DNA from: DATHRK01 sp035465395
GTDB taxonomy: Bacteria; Gemmatimonadota; Gemmatimonadetes; Longimicrobiales; RSA9
NCBI GenBank assembly: GCA_035465395.1
Contig: DATHRK010000084.1
Span: 1-64,000 of the forward strand
Direction: 5' to 3'
Length of the DNA: 64,000 nt
Part shown: positions 42,318 to 51,117 of the stretch, one piece after another
Layout: every line of letters begins with the position of its first letter
Position numbering within the stretch: the first letter of the stretch is position 1
The notes under the pieces: model-generated
Database searches by the model: none
Seen by the model: only the letters and a program-made list of their open reading frames with translations
What the model was told of the DNA's origin: nothing
Translations under genes and position numbers: made by a program

Positions 42318-43916
42318 CTACTCGGACGTCGCCGCCGTCTCCGGCTCGCGGGCCGCTTCCACCAGCGCCCGCACGTCCGCGAGAAGGGACTTGGCGTCGT
42401 AGATGATCCCGTCCTTGATGGTGTAGCGAACGCCCCCGACCCACTCCAGGCCGCCCCCTTCCTTCAGGCGGGGCGCTCCCGTGCCGTACAGCACCTTGAG
42501 GTTCTCGAGCGGATTCAGCTCGGTGATGACGAGATCCGCGAGGGCCCCCGGCCGGACCACGCCGACGTCGTCGCGCCCGAGTTCCTGGGCGCCCCACATC
42601 GTGGCGGACCGTATCACCTCCAGCGGGTGGAAGCCGGCTTCCCGCAGCAGCTCCAGCTCGCGCACGTACCCGAAGCCGTAGACCTTGAAGATGAAGCCGG
42701 CGTCCGAGCCGACCGTCACGCGCCCGCCCCGGTTCTTGTACTCGTTCAGGAACCGCATCCAGCGCTGGTAGTTGTTCTTCCAGGCGACTTCGTCCTCCGT
42801 GGTCCAGTAGAACCAGTACGAGCCGTGTGCCTCCCGGCTCGGCTGGAAGAACTCCCACAGCGACGGCAGCGTGTAGTCGTCGTGCCATGGCTGGCGCATC
42901 TCGCGCACCAGGTCGCGGCTCGCTTCGTAGATCGTCATCGTCGGGTCGATGTTGAACCCGAGGTCGAGGAGCTCTTCCATCACGGCGTTCCATCGATCGC
43001 TGCCCGGCTCCGCCGCCTGGAGCCAGAGCCTTCCGGCCTGCCCGAACCGGTGCTGCTCGTCGTTGTAGTTGTAGTCGAGGCGGAAGTCCTGGACGGTGCG
43101 GTCCACGAACATCGACTCCGGCAGCCCGTACCAGTGCTCCATGCCCGAGAGCCCCAGGCGCGCGGCGTCCAGCACGTCCATCTCGGCGACCCGCAGCTGG
43201 TTCAGGTGGGCGGTGGTGCCAAGCCCCAGCCGGTTCGCCTCCGACAACGTGGCTTCCATCACATCCGGGCTGAGCGACGGCAGCTTGAGCCCGTCGCCGC
43301 CCTGCTCGGCGACCCAGCGCACCCAGGCGCGGGCCGCTTCCGGCGTCTCGACGGGGCCCTGCTCCCAGCCGCGGCCGAACCACGCGTAGGCGTGGATCCG
43401 GGGAGCCACGATCTCGTTGCGTTCGCTGCGCGCCTTGTGCTCCAGGACCCAGTCCAGGCCGTTGCCGGAGCCGGGATCGCGGATGGTGGTGATGCCGTGG
43501 CCCATCCAGAGCTTGAAGACGTACTCGGACGGGGTGCCCTGCGACGAGCCGCCGATGTGGGCGTGCATGTCGACGAAGCCCGGCAGCACGAACTGTCCGG
43601 CGGCGTCGATCTCGTGCCCGCCCCCCTCGGGGCGGCGTTCGTCCCGGATGTCCACACCAGGGAAACCGACCGATCGGATCTCGGAGATGCGGTTCCCCTC
43701 GATGACGATATCGACCGGGCCGATCGGGGGGGATCCCGTGCCGTCGATGAGCGTGGCCCCGCGAATCACCAGGCGCTCGAAGGGGCCCTCGCCCTCATCG
43801 GGCCGACGGTCCGGTGCGGGCTCGACGTCCTGCTGGGCGAACGCCGCGGACGGCATGGCCAGGAGGGCGATCAGGAGCAGCGCCGCCGCCCGTGGTCTCT
43901 CAAGCATCGATCCCAT
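42318..43916 (-). CDS. Exported amidohydrolase-superfamily enzyme
   Basis: 532 residues from ATG 43916 (another at 43907), overlapping the kinase gene by 17 nt. Signal peptide (ALLLIALLAMPSAAFAQ). Amidohydrolase motifs: LPGFVDMHAHIGG (HxH), TTIRDPGSG, a metal-ligand His in TTAHLNQLRV and another in GMEHWYG, and the late Asp in VTVGSDAGF. The usual carbamylated-Lys position may be in DGLKLPS. Related to the imidazolonepropionase/prolidase-like periplasmic group; the substrate is unknown. Its export sets it apart from the cytoplasmic enzymes just upstream. Confidence 0.88.
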   Translation of the reverse strand: MGSMLERPRAAALLLIALLAMPSAAFAQQDVEPAPDRRPDEGEGPFERLVIRGATLIDGTGSPPIGPVDIVIEGNRISEIRSVGFPGVDIRDERRPEGGGHEIDAAGQFVLPGFVDMHAHIGGSSQGTPSEYVFKLWMGHGITTIRDPGSGNGLDWVLEHKARSERNEIVAPRIHAYAWFGRGWEQGPVETPEAARAWVRWVAEQGGDGLKLPSLSPDVMEATLSEANRLGLGTTAHLNQLRVAEMDVLDAARLGLSGMEHWYGLPESMFVDRTVQDFRLDYNYNDEQHRFGQAGRLWLQAAEPGSDRWNAVMEELLDLGFNIDPTMTIYEASRDLVREMRQPWHDDYTLPSLWEFFQPSREAHGSYWFYWTTEDEVAWKNNYQRWMRFLNEYKNRGGRVTVGSDAGFIFKVYGFGYVRELELLREAGFHPLEVIRSATMWGAQELGRDDVGVVRPGALADLVITELNPLENLKVLYGTGAPRLKEGGGLEWVGGVRYTIKDGIIYDAKSLLADVRALVEAAREPETAATSE

Positions 43917-44763
43917 CGCGTTCGTCCTCGTCTGTGAGCTGCCCGACCTGCTGCGCGGGCTCCGCGGCCGGCCGGACACGCGTGCCGCCGACCTCGCGTC
44001 CCTCGAGTGCGTGGCGTAGCGCGTCCGGCGGACGGCCGTCGCCGATCCATGACGGCACCCCACGCCGCGCGAGCGCGAGCGCCGTGCGAACGCGGTGCGC
44101 CATGCCGCCCGTCACATCGGCGCCGGCGGCACCGCCGGCCGCAGCCGGCACGGCGTCGCGGCCCGCGACCAGCTCCGGGATGCGCTCGCCCCGCGCGTCC
44201 AGCACGCCATCGGTTTCTCCCAGCCAGATCGCCCGTAGGATGCGCTGCCCGGCGCCTCGAAGCGAGGCTGCGACCGCGGCGAGCACCTCCTCGGTCGACA
44301 CAATTCGGGCGCGCCCGAGCGCGTCGAGCACGACATCGCCGTAGACGACGGGCAAGCGCCCGGCGGCCAGCGCGGCCTCCAGGCCGGCCGCGGGCCACGC
44401 ATGCGTGTCGTGCTCGTCGATGACCATGACGGCGGACGGGGGGATGGACTGCGGACGGGCCCCGGCCTCCCGCAGCGCCGCGAGCACCAGCTCGTGGAGG
44501 CGTGCCGCCGCCGCGCGCACCGCCGCTACGCCCTCCGGCGACGCGCGAACGGGGGTGCGCGAAAGCCCGCGCGCCTGCGCCTCGGCGTGCCCGAAGGAAC
44601 CGCTGCCGTGCCCGACGATCAGCGCGCCCGGCAGCTTCGCTTCCGCGGCGGCGATCTGTCGCGCCAGCTGCCCGATCATCGCGGTCCGCGCCGCTTCCAC
44701 GTCGCGCTTGTCGGTCAGCAGGCTGCCGCCGAGCTTCAGTAGCGTGATCGCGGGAGCGGTCAC
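43900..44763 (-). CDS. Isopentenyl phosphate kinase (archaeal-type)
   Basis: 287 residues from GTG 44763, 5 nt after the decarboxylase stop. Amino-acid-kinase fold with LLKLGGSLLTDK (residues 8-19) and the family signature GHGSGSFGH, whose last residue (H59) matches the His required for isopentenyl-phosphate phosphorylation in Methanocaldococcus IPK. Also ARLPVVYGDVVLD, the nucleotide region ADVTGGMAHRV and a long C-terminal tail. It phosphorylates isopentenyl phosphate to IPP, the last step of the alternative mevalonate route. IPK is rare in bacteria and is the key to reading this cluster. Confidence 0.9.
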   Translation of the reverse strand: MTAPAITLLKLGGSLLTDKRDVEAARTAMIGQLARQIAAAEAKLPGALIVGHGSGSFGHAEAQARGLSRTPVRASPEGVAAVRAAAARLHELVLAALREAGARPQSIPPSAVMVIDEHDTHAWPAAGLEAALAAGRLPVVYGDVVLDALGRARIVSTEEVLAAVAASLRGAGQRILRAIWLGETDGVLDARGERIPELVAGRDAVPAAAGGAAGADVTGGMAHRVRTALALARRGVPSWIGDGRPPDALRHALEGREVGGTRVRPAAEPAQQVGQLTDEDERDGIDA

Positions 44764-44768
44764 GGCCC

Positions 44769-45764
44769 TCAGAACAGGGGTTCGGCGTCCGCCGGGCCCG
44801 TCCCTACGCCGTCCCGGATGACCCGACCGACCTCGGCGAGGTTCTCGAGCGCTGCGGCGACGGCCGGCTCGTCGGCGGGCTCGCACAACACGTGGACGTT
44901 GGCTCCGGCGTCCATCGTCGAGAACGCCGCGATCCCCTCGGAGCGAAGCGACCGCACGCGCGCCAGCACGGCCAACGTGCCCGGCTCCCAGTAGAAGATC
45001 GGTGGCCGGGACGACATGGCGATCAGGTGGAGCTCGATGGCCTCCTCCTCGACGACCTCACCCATGGCCGCCAGATCCCGGTTCGCGATGGCGGCGCGCA
45101 CGGCATCGAGCCGGCGCGGCAGCTCGGCCGTGCGCGCCGCGTAGTGCGGGCTCCCCGGAGCCCGGCGGTGGCCCTCCCGCGAAGCGACGTCCTTGGGCCT
45201 TTCGTCGACCAGCGCGATGACGTTGCGCAGGTCCCAGTGCCCGGCGTCGCCCAGGATGCGCAGCTCGGTCGCCTCGCCGCCCTCCGCCATGCCCCACTCG
45301 ACGTAGCCCCCGGCCACCGAGCGCGCCGCGGACCCCGAGCCGCTCGCGCGCGCCAGCTCGGCCAGCTCGCCCCGATCCGCGTGGATCCCCAGGAGGCGGG
45401 TGACCGCCACGGTGAGCGCGGAAAAGCCCGCCGCCGAGGAAGCCAGGCCGACGGCCGTCGGGAAGGTGTTGCGCGTGGCGATGCGGAGGGCGCCGCGGTG
45501 TCCCGCGCGCGAGCGCAGGCGGTCCAGGTGCGCGCCCACGGCGCGCGCGAAGCGGTCGGGCGCGTCGCGCAGGGAGCCGTCGGGCGCGGCTACCTGGATG
45601 ATGTCCTCGCTGCCCTCGATGCGGTCCGCCGTGCACACCGTCCTGCACTCCCGGAGCGTCATGGAGATCGACGGGTTGAGCGGCAGCGCCCGCTCCAGGT
45701 CGACCGCGCCCCAGTACTTGATCAGCGCGATGTTGGCGGGCGAGGAGACGCTCACGGCGGTCAT
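44769..45764 (-). CDS. Mevalonate-phosphate/diphosphate decarboxylase family (probably phosphomevalonate decarboxylase)
   Basis: 331-residue GHMP enzyme. Family features: SSPANIALIKYWG (residues 8-19), LPLNPSISMTL, GLASSAAGFSAL (P-loop-like), GSGSAARSVAGGYVEWG with R148, and FSTMDAGANVHVL with the catalytic Asp (D285), so it should decarboxylate and is not a mevalonate 3-kinase, which lacks this Asp. The Lys usually following KYWG is Ala here (A20, then V21), where diphosphomevalonate decarboxylases have KRD or KKD. With IPK next door and no phosphomevalonate kinase, I favour mevalonate-5-phosphate as substrate and isopentenyl phosphate as product; classical diphosphomevalonate decarboxylase remains the alternative. 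The start overlaps the mevalonate kinase stop by 4 nt. Confidence 0.85.
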   Translation of the reverse strand: MTAVSVSSPANIALIKYWGAVDLERALPLNPSISMTLRECRTVCTADRIEGSEDIIQVAAPDGSLRDAPDRFARAVGAHLDRLRSRAGHRGALRIATRNTFPTAVGLASSAAGFSALTVAVTRLLGIHADRGELAELARASGSGSAARSVAGGYVEWGMAEGGEATELRILGDAGHWDLRNVIALVDERPKDVASREGHRRAPGSPHYAARTAELPRRLDAVRAAIANRDLAAMGEVVEEEAIELHLIAMSSRPPIFYWEPGTLAVLARVRSLRSEGIAAFSTMDAGANVHVLCEPADEPAVAAALENLAEVGRVIRDGVGTGPADAEPLF

Positions 45765-46906
45765 CCGCGGGCCTCCACGCCGGGCACGCCGAGCTCCGCA
45801 TCGACCGCCGTGACGCCCTCCGGCGGCGTCCACGCCGCCAGCCAATCGGGGTCCGGGTGGTAGACCAGAAGGGACCCCGCGCCGGCGTCCTCCGGGGCTT
45901 CGGCGGCGAGCGCCCCCGCGCCGGAGATCTTGGCGGCGCCGGCCGCGCGCTCGATCTGCTCGACGAGATCTGCGATCCTCTCCGGGACGACACCGAGCGC
46001 CGTCAGATCCACCTGGTAGGCGCGGATCAGACGGACGGCGTCGCCCGGGCTCCCGCCGCCCTCGACCACGCGCCGGAACTCGCGCGTCGTCGAGCCCATA
46101 CGCGCGAGGCGGGCACGCGCGTGGGGACCCTCGGCCTCGACCACGCCCCGTACCGCGTCGACGATGGCGCCGGTCGAATGCGCCGGGGCTCCCGTGTGCA
46201 CGATGCGGAACCGCTTCAGGTGTTCGGGGTCGGGCCGTGCGGGGCGCACCGCCAGATCGCCGGCCCCGGACCGCTCCGCCCACACCACGCCGCCGCGCAG
46301 GACCGTGGCCGTGTCCACTCCCGACGGCCGTCCGTGCTGCCGCCTCTCCACGTCCAGCGCGGCGGCCTCGAGCTCCGCTCCAGAGAGCGAAAGGCCCAGG
46401 GCGCGGCACGCGGCCAGGACCCCCACGGCAAGGGCCGCGGAGCTCCCGAATCCGGACCCCGATGGGAGGTCGCCGGAGATCTCCACCCGGCATCCGGGCA
46501 GCGCCACAAACGCCCTGCGCGCGGCCTCGCCGAGGGCGATGCGCACGAGGCGATCGGGCCCGGCGGCCCCGCCGATCGCTGCGAAGGGCGTCGCTACCGG
46601 ATCGGCCTCGAAGGCGGCCCACCGTTCGGCCTCCGCCTCGGCCACCGCCCGCAGCGTGCCCCAGTCGGTGGCTTCGTGATGGTGGAAGGTCGGGAGGTGG
46701 ATGGCGACCTGATCGGAGCCGGACAGCGGCTCCATCCGCACCGTCAGGTACATGCCGAGCGCGGCGACGAGCGCCGGCTCACCGTACACGGCGGAGTGCT
46801 CCCCCATCAGGATGAGCTTGCCGGGAGCGCGTGCCTCGACGGCTCCGCGCGGACGGAGGGGGTCGGTGTTGCCCGGATCTGCCCCGATCGCCGGGGCCGG
46901 CGTCAA
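45761..46906 (-). CDS. Mevalonate kinase (GHMP family)
   Basis: 381 residues from TTG 46906, which overlaps the HMG-CoA reductase stop by 4 nt (TTGA); no other start in this frame keeps the N-terminus. ARAPGKLILMGEHSAVYGEPALVAAL is split over the classical motif 1 (APGKLILMGEHS, about residues 29-40). Motif 2 is GDLPSGSGFGSSAALAVG. The QHGRPSGVDTATVLRGG block carries the catalytic Asp, and motif 3 is AGAAKISGAGALA. It makes mevalonate-5-phosphate from mevalonate and ATP. GEHSAVYG and SGVDTA favour mevalonate kinase over phosphomevalonate kinase. Confidence 0.9.
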   Translation of the reverse strand: MTPAPAIGADPGNTDPLRPRGAVEARAPGKLILMGEHSAVYGEPALVAALGMYLTVRMEPLSGSDQVAIHLPTFHHHEATDWGTLRAVAEAEAERWAAFEADPVATPFAAIGGAAGPDRLVRIALGEAARRAFVALPGCRVEISGDLPSGSGFGSSAALAVGVLAACRALGLSLSGAELEAAALDVERRQHGRPSGVDTATVLRGGVVWAERSGAGDLAVRPARPDPEHLKRFRIVHTGAPAHSTGAIVDAVRGVVEAEGPHARARLARMGSTTREFRRVVEGGGSPGDAVRLIRAYQVDLTALGVVPERIADLVEQIERAAGAAKISGAGALAAEAPEDAGAGSLLVYHPDPDWLAAWTPPEGVTAVDAELGVPGVEARG

Positions 46907-48192
46907 CGGTCGGCCGGCACCGCGGCGGACAGGTCGCCGCCGCGCCGCAACCGGTCGTGCGCGCCCGCGAGGTCGCGCGACGTGAACGCGGACATGAGCG
47001 ACAGCTCGCCGGCCAGCACGACCGCCCCGAGGATCTCGCCCAGCCGCTTCACCGCGCGCCCCGGGCGCTCCGGGTCCGGCTCCACGCCCATGATGGCGAG
47101 GGACTCGCTCTGGGTGCCCAGACGGGTCCCGCCGCCGACGACGCCCAGCGGCGCGTCCGGCATGTAGATCGAGACGTAGGCCGCGCCGTCCGCGCGCTTC
47201 TCGATGCACGTGATGCCCATCGAGCCGCCCACCACGTGCGCCAGGTCCTGGCCCGTGGCGAGGAAGAACGCGGCGACGAGGTTCGCGTAGTGGGCGTTGA
47301 AGCCGCCCTGCGACCCGGCGGCGATCGAGCCCAACAGGTTCTTCCGGTACTGCACCTCGGCGAGCGCATCGGAGTCCGTCTTGAGGGCCCGCGCCAGGAT
47401 GTCGGGCTGGAGGACGGCCTCGGCGAAGATCCGCTTGCCGCGGCCCTCCTGGAAGTTGATCGCCGACGGCTTCTTGTCGACGCAGTAGTTGCCCGACAGC
47501 GCCACGCACTCGACGCCCGTGCCGGGTTCGATGAAGTCGTTCACGACCCGGTCGGTGGCGATGGTGACCATGTTCATGCCCATCGCGTCGCCCGTCTCGT
47601 AGCGGAAGCGCAGCAGGACGGTTGTCCCGAACGCCATCGGGCGGATGTCGAGCAGCCGGAGGTACCGGCTGGACTGCTCGGCGCGGGCGCGGATCTCGTC
47701 CTCGTGGGCCGCGACCCAGTCCAGGAACGCCCGGGTCTGCCGAGCGCCCTCGGTGCGGAAGACCGGCGCCCGCGTCATGCCCGCGTCCTCCACGGTGACC
47801 ACGGCGCCGCCGGCGGCCCGCAGGGCCGAGCAGCCGCGGTTGGTGCTCGCCACGAGCGCGGCCTCGGTGGTCGCGAGCGGCACGTAGACCTCCGCCTCGC
47901 CCTCCTCGCCGTGCAGCGTGAGCGGACCCACGACGCCCACGGGCACCTGCGCCATGCCGATGAAGTTCTCCACGTTGCCAACCACGCTGCTGGCCGCCTC
48001 GGGGTCGTGCTCGGCGAGGTGCCGGAGCTGCACGCCGGTGATCCTCTCCAACGCCTCGCGGCGAATTCCGGCCGCTTCCGCGGCGGGCATGTCGGCGGGC
48101 AGCCGGTGGAACCCGATCTCCCTGCGCACGAGGCGCTGGACCAGTTCCTCCCGGATCCTCCGTTCGTTTACGGCGATCGTCGCCCTGTTCAC
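46903..48192 (-). CDS. Hydroxymethylglutaryl-CoA reductase (class I-like)
   Basis: 429 residues from GTG 48192, overlapping the isomerase stop by 4 nt (GTGA). Catalytic residues of HMG-CoA reductase are in place: Glu in LATTEAALVAS, Lys in GNYCVDKKPSAINF, Asp in TGQDLAHVVGGS and the late His in DLAGAHDRLR. The cofactor loop is GDAMGMNM, as in the NADPH-using class I enzymes of eukaryotes and archaea. There is no membrane anchor; ENFIGMAQVPVGVVGPL is the family's substrate segment. It reduces HMG-CoA to mevalonate, the committed step. HMG-CoA synthase is not in the window. Confidence 0.95.
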   Translation of the reverse strand: MNRATIAVNERRIREELVQRLVRREIGFHRLPADMPAAEAAGIRREALERITGVQLRHLAEHDPEAASSVVGNVENFIGMAQVPVGVVGPLTLHGEEGEAEVYVPLATTEAALVASTNRGCSALRAAGGAVVTVEDAGMTRAPVFRTEGARQTRAFLDWVAAHEDEIRARAEQSSRYLRLLDIRPMAFGTTVLLRFRYETGDAMGMNMVTIATDRVVNDFIEPGTGVECVALSGNYCVDKKPSAINFQEGRGKRIFAEAVLQPDILARALKTDSDALAEVQYRKNLLGSIAAGSQGGFNAHYANLVAAFFLATGQDLAHVVGGSMGITCIEKRADGAAYVSIYMPDAPLGVVGGGTRLGTQSESLAIMGVEPDPERPGRAVKRLGEILGAVVLAGELSLMSAFTSRDLAGAHDRLRRGGDLSAAVPADR

Positions 48193-49229
48193 GGCATCGA
48201 CCTCTCGACCAGTTTCGTTTCCCGCAACGCCCCCACGTCCGACGCACCCACGCACAGCATCGCGATGCGCAGCTCCTCCACGGTGCGCGCGATCCGCGCC
48301 TCCACCGCGGCCGCCGACTCGGTCGCCGGCTCGAGGAACGGAAACGCCATCGCTGCCAGGTCCGCGCCCAGCGCGATCGCCTTGGCTGCGTCCACTCCGC
48401 TACGCAGCCCGCCGCTCCCGATCACGGTCGCGCCGTCGATCCGTCCGAGCTGCCGGATGGAGTCGGGGGTCGGGATACCCCAGTCAGCGAACATTTCTCC
48501 CAGCGCCACGTCGCCGGACCTGCGCGCCTCGATCCGCGCCCAACTGGTGCCCCCCAGTCCGGACGAATCCAGGATGCGGATGCCGCGCTCCACGAGCGCC
48601 CTGCCCACGGCCTCGGACAGGCCGCATCCGACCTCCTTGACCGCCACGGGCACCTCCAGGCGGGCCGCGATGTCGCCCATCGCGTCGAGCAGGCCGCGAA
48701 AGTCGGTCTGGCCCTCCGGCTGCAGCGCCTCCTGGAGGACGTTCAGGTGGAAGACGAGCGCGTCGGCCTCGATCATCGCCACCGCCGCGCGGCACTCGTC
48801 CAGCCCGAACCCGTAGTTCAGCTGCACGGCTCCCAGGTTCGCCAGCACCGGGATCGTCGGCGCAACGTCCCTGACGCGGAAGCTGTCCGCCTGCGTCGGA
48901 TCCTCGATCGCCTTGCGCTGCGACCCGACGCCCATCGCGACGCCGGCGGCCTCGGCCGCTTCGGCGAGGTGGCGGTTGATCCGCGCGGCCGCCTCGGTCC
49001 CTCCCGTCATGCACGACACGAGCAGCGGCGCCCGCAGGGACTTGCCCAGGAACGTGACCCCCGTGTCCACATCGGCACCCGCGATCTCCGGGAGCGCCAC
49101 GTGCTCGAAGGCCCACGCGTCGAAGTAACGGGCCTCGAGCTGTACGGACCGCTCCAGCGCGATCCTGATGTGCTCGGCCTTGCGGTCCCGCGCTAGGAGA
49201 TCCCGGGGCAGAGGCTCCGCCGTGTTCAC
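48189..49229 (-). CDS. fni: Type 2 isopentenyl-diphosphate delta-isomerase (FMN-dependent)
   Basis: 346 residues from GTG 49229. Signature blocks: RKAEHIRIAL at the N-terminus, LLVSCMTGGTEAAARINRHLAEAAEAAGVAMGVGSQRKAIED, LANLGAVQLNYGF, HLNVLQEALQPEGQTDF, VKEVGCGLS, DSSGLGGTSWARIEA and the phosphate-binding IGSGGLRSGVDAAKAIALGADL. It interconverts IPP and DMAPP using reduced FMN. The type 2 enzyme usually accompanies mevalonate pathways in bacteria and archaea. It starts 13 nt after hpnG, linking the mevalonate genes to the hopanoid genes. Confidence 0.94.
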   Translation of the reverse strand: MNTAEPLPRDLLARDRKAEHIRIALERSVQLEARYFDAWAFEHVALPEIAGADVDTGVTFLGKSLRAPLLVSCMTGGTEAAARINRHLAEAAEAAGVAMGVGSQRKAIEDPTQADSFRVRDVAPTIPVLANLGAVQLNYGFGLDECRAAVAMIEADALVFHLNVLQEALQPEGQTDFRGLLDAMGDIAARLEVPVAVKEVGCGLSEAVGRALVERGIRILDSSGLGGTSWARIEARRSGDVALGEMFADWGIPTPDSIRQLGRIDGATVIGSGGLRSGVDAAKAIALGADLAAMAFPFLEPATESAAAVEARIARTVEELRIAMLCVGASDVGALRETKLVERSMP

Positions 49230-49242
49230 GCGCGCCCTCCGT

Positions 49243-50106
49243 TCATTCCGGGAAGCCTAGGCGATGGCCCGCGCGGCGTCCAGGGCCGGGCGCGAGCGGC
49301 GTGGGCCAGCCGGCCGCGACCACCCGCTCCGCCGCCGCCCCCAACCGGGCGGAGCAGCGCGCGACGCGAGAGCGCATGCGCAGCAGCGCGGGGATCGAGG
49401 ACGGAGCCGCGAGGGCGTGGCCAAGCACCGCCGCACGTCGGATCGCGCCGTCGGAGCCCCGTGCGCTTTCCAGGTAGGGCGGCAGCACGTCGCGGACGCC
49501 GTCGGCGATCGCCCTCAACGCCAGCCAACGCACGCCTGCCGCATCCAGAGTTCGCGCGATGGAGAAGGTCTCCAGATCCACCGCGAGCGCCGCGGGCCAA
49601 CGGTCCCGCAGCGCCTGCCTGTCCTGGGGCCCCGCGGCGATCGCGCGGGCCGTCAGGACCGCTCCGATACGCGCGCCCGGGAGCTCGCGAGCAGCGGCCG
49701 CGGCGGCGGCCGGGACCGCCTTCGCGCCGGAAGCTTCGTCGATGACCTCCTCAGCGACCACGATGTCACCCGTGGCGAGGTCTGGCTCGAGGGCTCCGGC
49801 GACGCCGCACACGATGGCCGCGAGGGGGGCGCCATCCTCGCCGTGCTCGGACCAGGCGAGAAGGCGCGCGGTGGCGCGTCCCGAGGCGACGGGTCCATCG
49901 CCGACGATCGCGAGGACGGCCGGCCGGCCGGCGAGCTCGCCACGCCACGTCCGGCGCAGCCCCGGTACCCCCGCGCGCGCGCGCTTTCGCAGTCGGGCGC
50001 GGATGCCCACCGCTTCCTCGGCCAGGGGCGCCAGGACCAGAAGGAGCGGGCTGCCCTGCGGCTCGGTGCCCGACGCCGGTTCGGCGCCCCTCGTGGCGGC
50101 GCTCAC
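49243..50106 (-). CDS. hpnG: HpnG-like hopanoid nucleoside phosphorylase
   Basis: 287 residues from GTG 50106, overlapping the hpnA stop by 4 nt. Phosphorylase-superfamily fold: VLAPLAEEAVGIRARL, AIVGDGPVASGRATARLL, AAIVCGVAGALEPDLATGDIVVAEEVID, and LAVDLETFSIARTLDAAGVRWLALRAIADGV (nucleoside-binding Glu and the Asp general acid). In known hopanoid clusters HpnG removes adenine from adenosylhopane to give ribosylhopane. The C-terminal 50 residues are Arg/Ala-rich. The position between hpnA and the isomerase supports the assignment; a generic nucleosidase is the alternative. Confidence 0.85.
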   Translation of the reverse strand: MSAATRGAEPASGTEPQGSPLLLVLAPLAEEAVGIRARLRKRARAGVPGLRRTWRGELAGRPAVLAIVGDGPVASGRATARLLAWSEHGEDGAPLAAIVCGVAGALEPDLATGDIVVAEEVIDEASGAKAVPAAAAAAARELPGARIGAVLTARAIAAGPQDRQALRDRWPAALAVDLETFSIARTLDAAGVRWLALRAIADGVRDVLPPYLESARGSDGAIRRAAVLGHALAAPSSIPALLRMRSRVARCSARLGAAAERVVAAGWPTPLAPGPGRRAGHRLGFPE

Positions 50107-51098
50107 GCGTAGCCGTGCGCTCGGAACCACGCCACGGCGCGCTCGAGCGCGGGCTCGATCGGGCTCTGCGGCAGGCCGAGCTCGCGCACCGCCTTGCCCG
50201 CGTCGAAGTACATCGGCTGTCGCGCCATGCGCACCGCGGCGAGAGACACGGCGGGCTCGCCGCCCGCCAGCCCCGCCCACGCCTCGGCCGCGTGGGCCGC
50301 CACGAGCGGAATCCAGTGCGGCAGGCGCACGCGGGGCGCGCCGCGCCCCGCGATGCTCGCGAGGGCCTCCAAGAGCTCGCGCAGCGACATGTTCCGGTTG
50401 CCCAGGATGTAGCGCTCGCCGGTGCGCCCGTGGAGCGCCGCCAGCACGTGCCCTTCGGCGACGTCGCGGACGTCGATGATGTTCAGGCCCGTGTCCACGT
50501 AGGCGGGCATCCGGCCGCGCAGGAAGTCGACGATGACCTTGCCGGTCGGGGTCGGCTTGACGTCCCCCTCGCCGACCGGTGTCGAGGGGTTGACGATGAC
50601 CACGTCCAGCCCCCGCTCGGCGAACGCGGCCGCCTCGCGCTCCGCCAGGTACTTGCTGCGCTTGTAGGGTCCCACCAGCGCAGTCGCGTCGACCTCGCCC
50701 GATTCGTCGGCGGGGGCCTCCCGTGTCCCCCCGGCGAGCGCGCCGACGGAGCTGGTGTGGACGACCCGCGCCACGCCCGCCGCTTCGGCGGCGCGGAGCA
50801 CGTTGCGGGTGCCCTCGACGTTGGTCCGCAGGATGTCGTCCGGCGCGGGGGCCCACAACCGGTAGTCGGCGGCGCAGTGGAAGAGCGCGCGGCAGCCGGC
50901 GGCGGCCCGCTCCAGGGAGGCCGGGTCCAGGAGGTCCCCGGGCCGGAGCGTCGCATCGACGCCCTCCAGCCGCCGCAGCGTGCTGCCTTCGCGCACCAGG
51001 CAGCGGACCTCGATGCCACGTCGCGCGAGCGCTCGCGCCACGTGGGCGCCTATGAAGCCCGTCCCTCCCGTGACGAGGGCGGGCCCGAGCCCGCTCAG
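50103..51098 (-). CDS. hpnA: HpnA-like NAD(P)-dependent sugar epimerase/dehydratase
   Basis: SDR-type protein linked to hopanoid clusters, exact reaction unknown. ALVTGGTGFIGAHVARAL is the Rossmann NAD-binding motif. TSSVGAL, the catalytic VGPYKRSKYLAE (YxxxK), VNPSTPVGEGD and a long C-terminal helix pair follow. The only conventional start (GTG 51041) would cut off the glycine loop; in the frame 5' of it, before the stop at 51126-51128, there is no ATG, GTG or TTG. The best candidate is CTG 51098, which gives 331 residues, the usual HpnA length, and lies 19 nt after hpnH. Either CTG is used or the real start has been lost by sequence error. Confidence 0.75.
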   Translation of the reverse strand: MSGLGPALVTGGTGFIGAHVARALARRGIEVRCLVREGSTLRRLEGVDATLRPGDLLDPASLERAAAGCRALFHCAADYRLWAPAPDDILRTNVEGTRNVLRAAEAAGVARVVHTSSVGALAGGTREAPADESGEVDATALVGPYKRSKYLAEREAAAFAERGLDVVIVNPSTPVGEGDVKPTPTGKVIVDFLRGRMPAYVDTGLNIIDVRDVAEGHVLAALHGRTGERYILGNRNMSLRELLEALASIAGRGAPRVRLPHWIPLVAAHAAEAWAGLAGGEPAVSLAAVRMARQPMYFDAGKAVRELGLPQSPIEPALERAVAWFRAHGYA

Positions 51099-51117
51099 GG
51101 GCGGGCGGAGGGGCCGG

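Noticed and set aside
44769..45764. Mevalonate 3-kinase instead of a decarboxylase
   Set aside because: The catalytic Asp of decarboxylases is present (D285).
50103..51041. hpnA starting at GTG 51041
   Set aside because: Would delete the NAD-binding glycine motif that is plainly encoded just upstream in the same frame.
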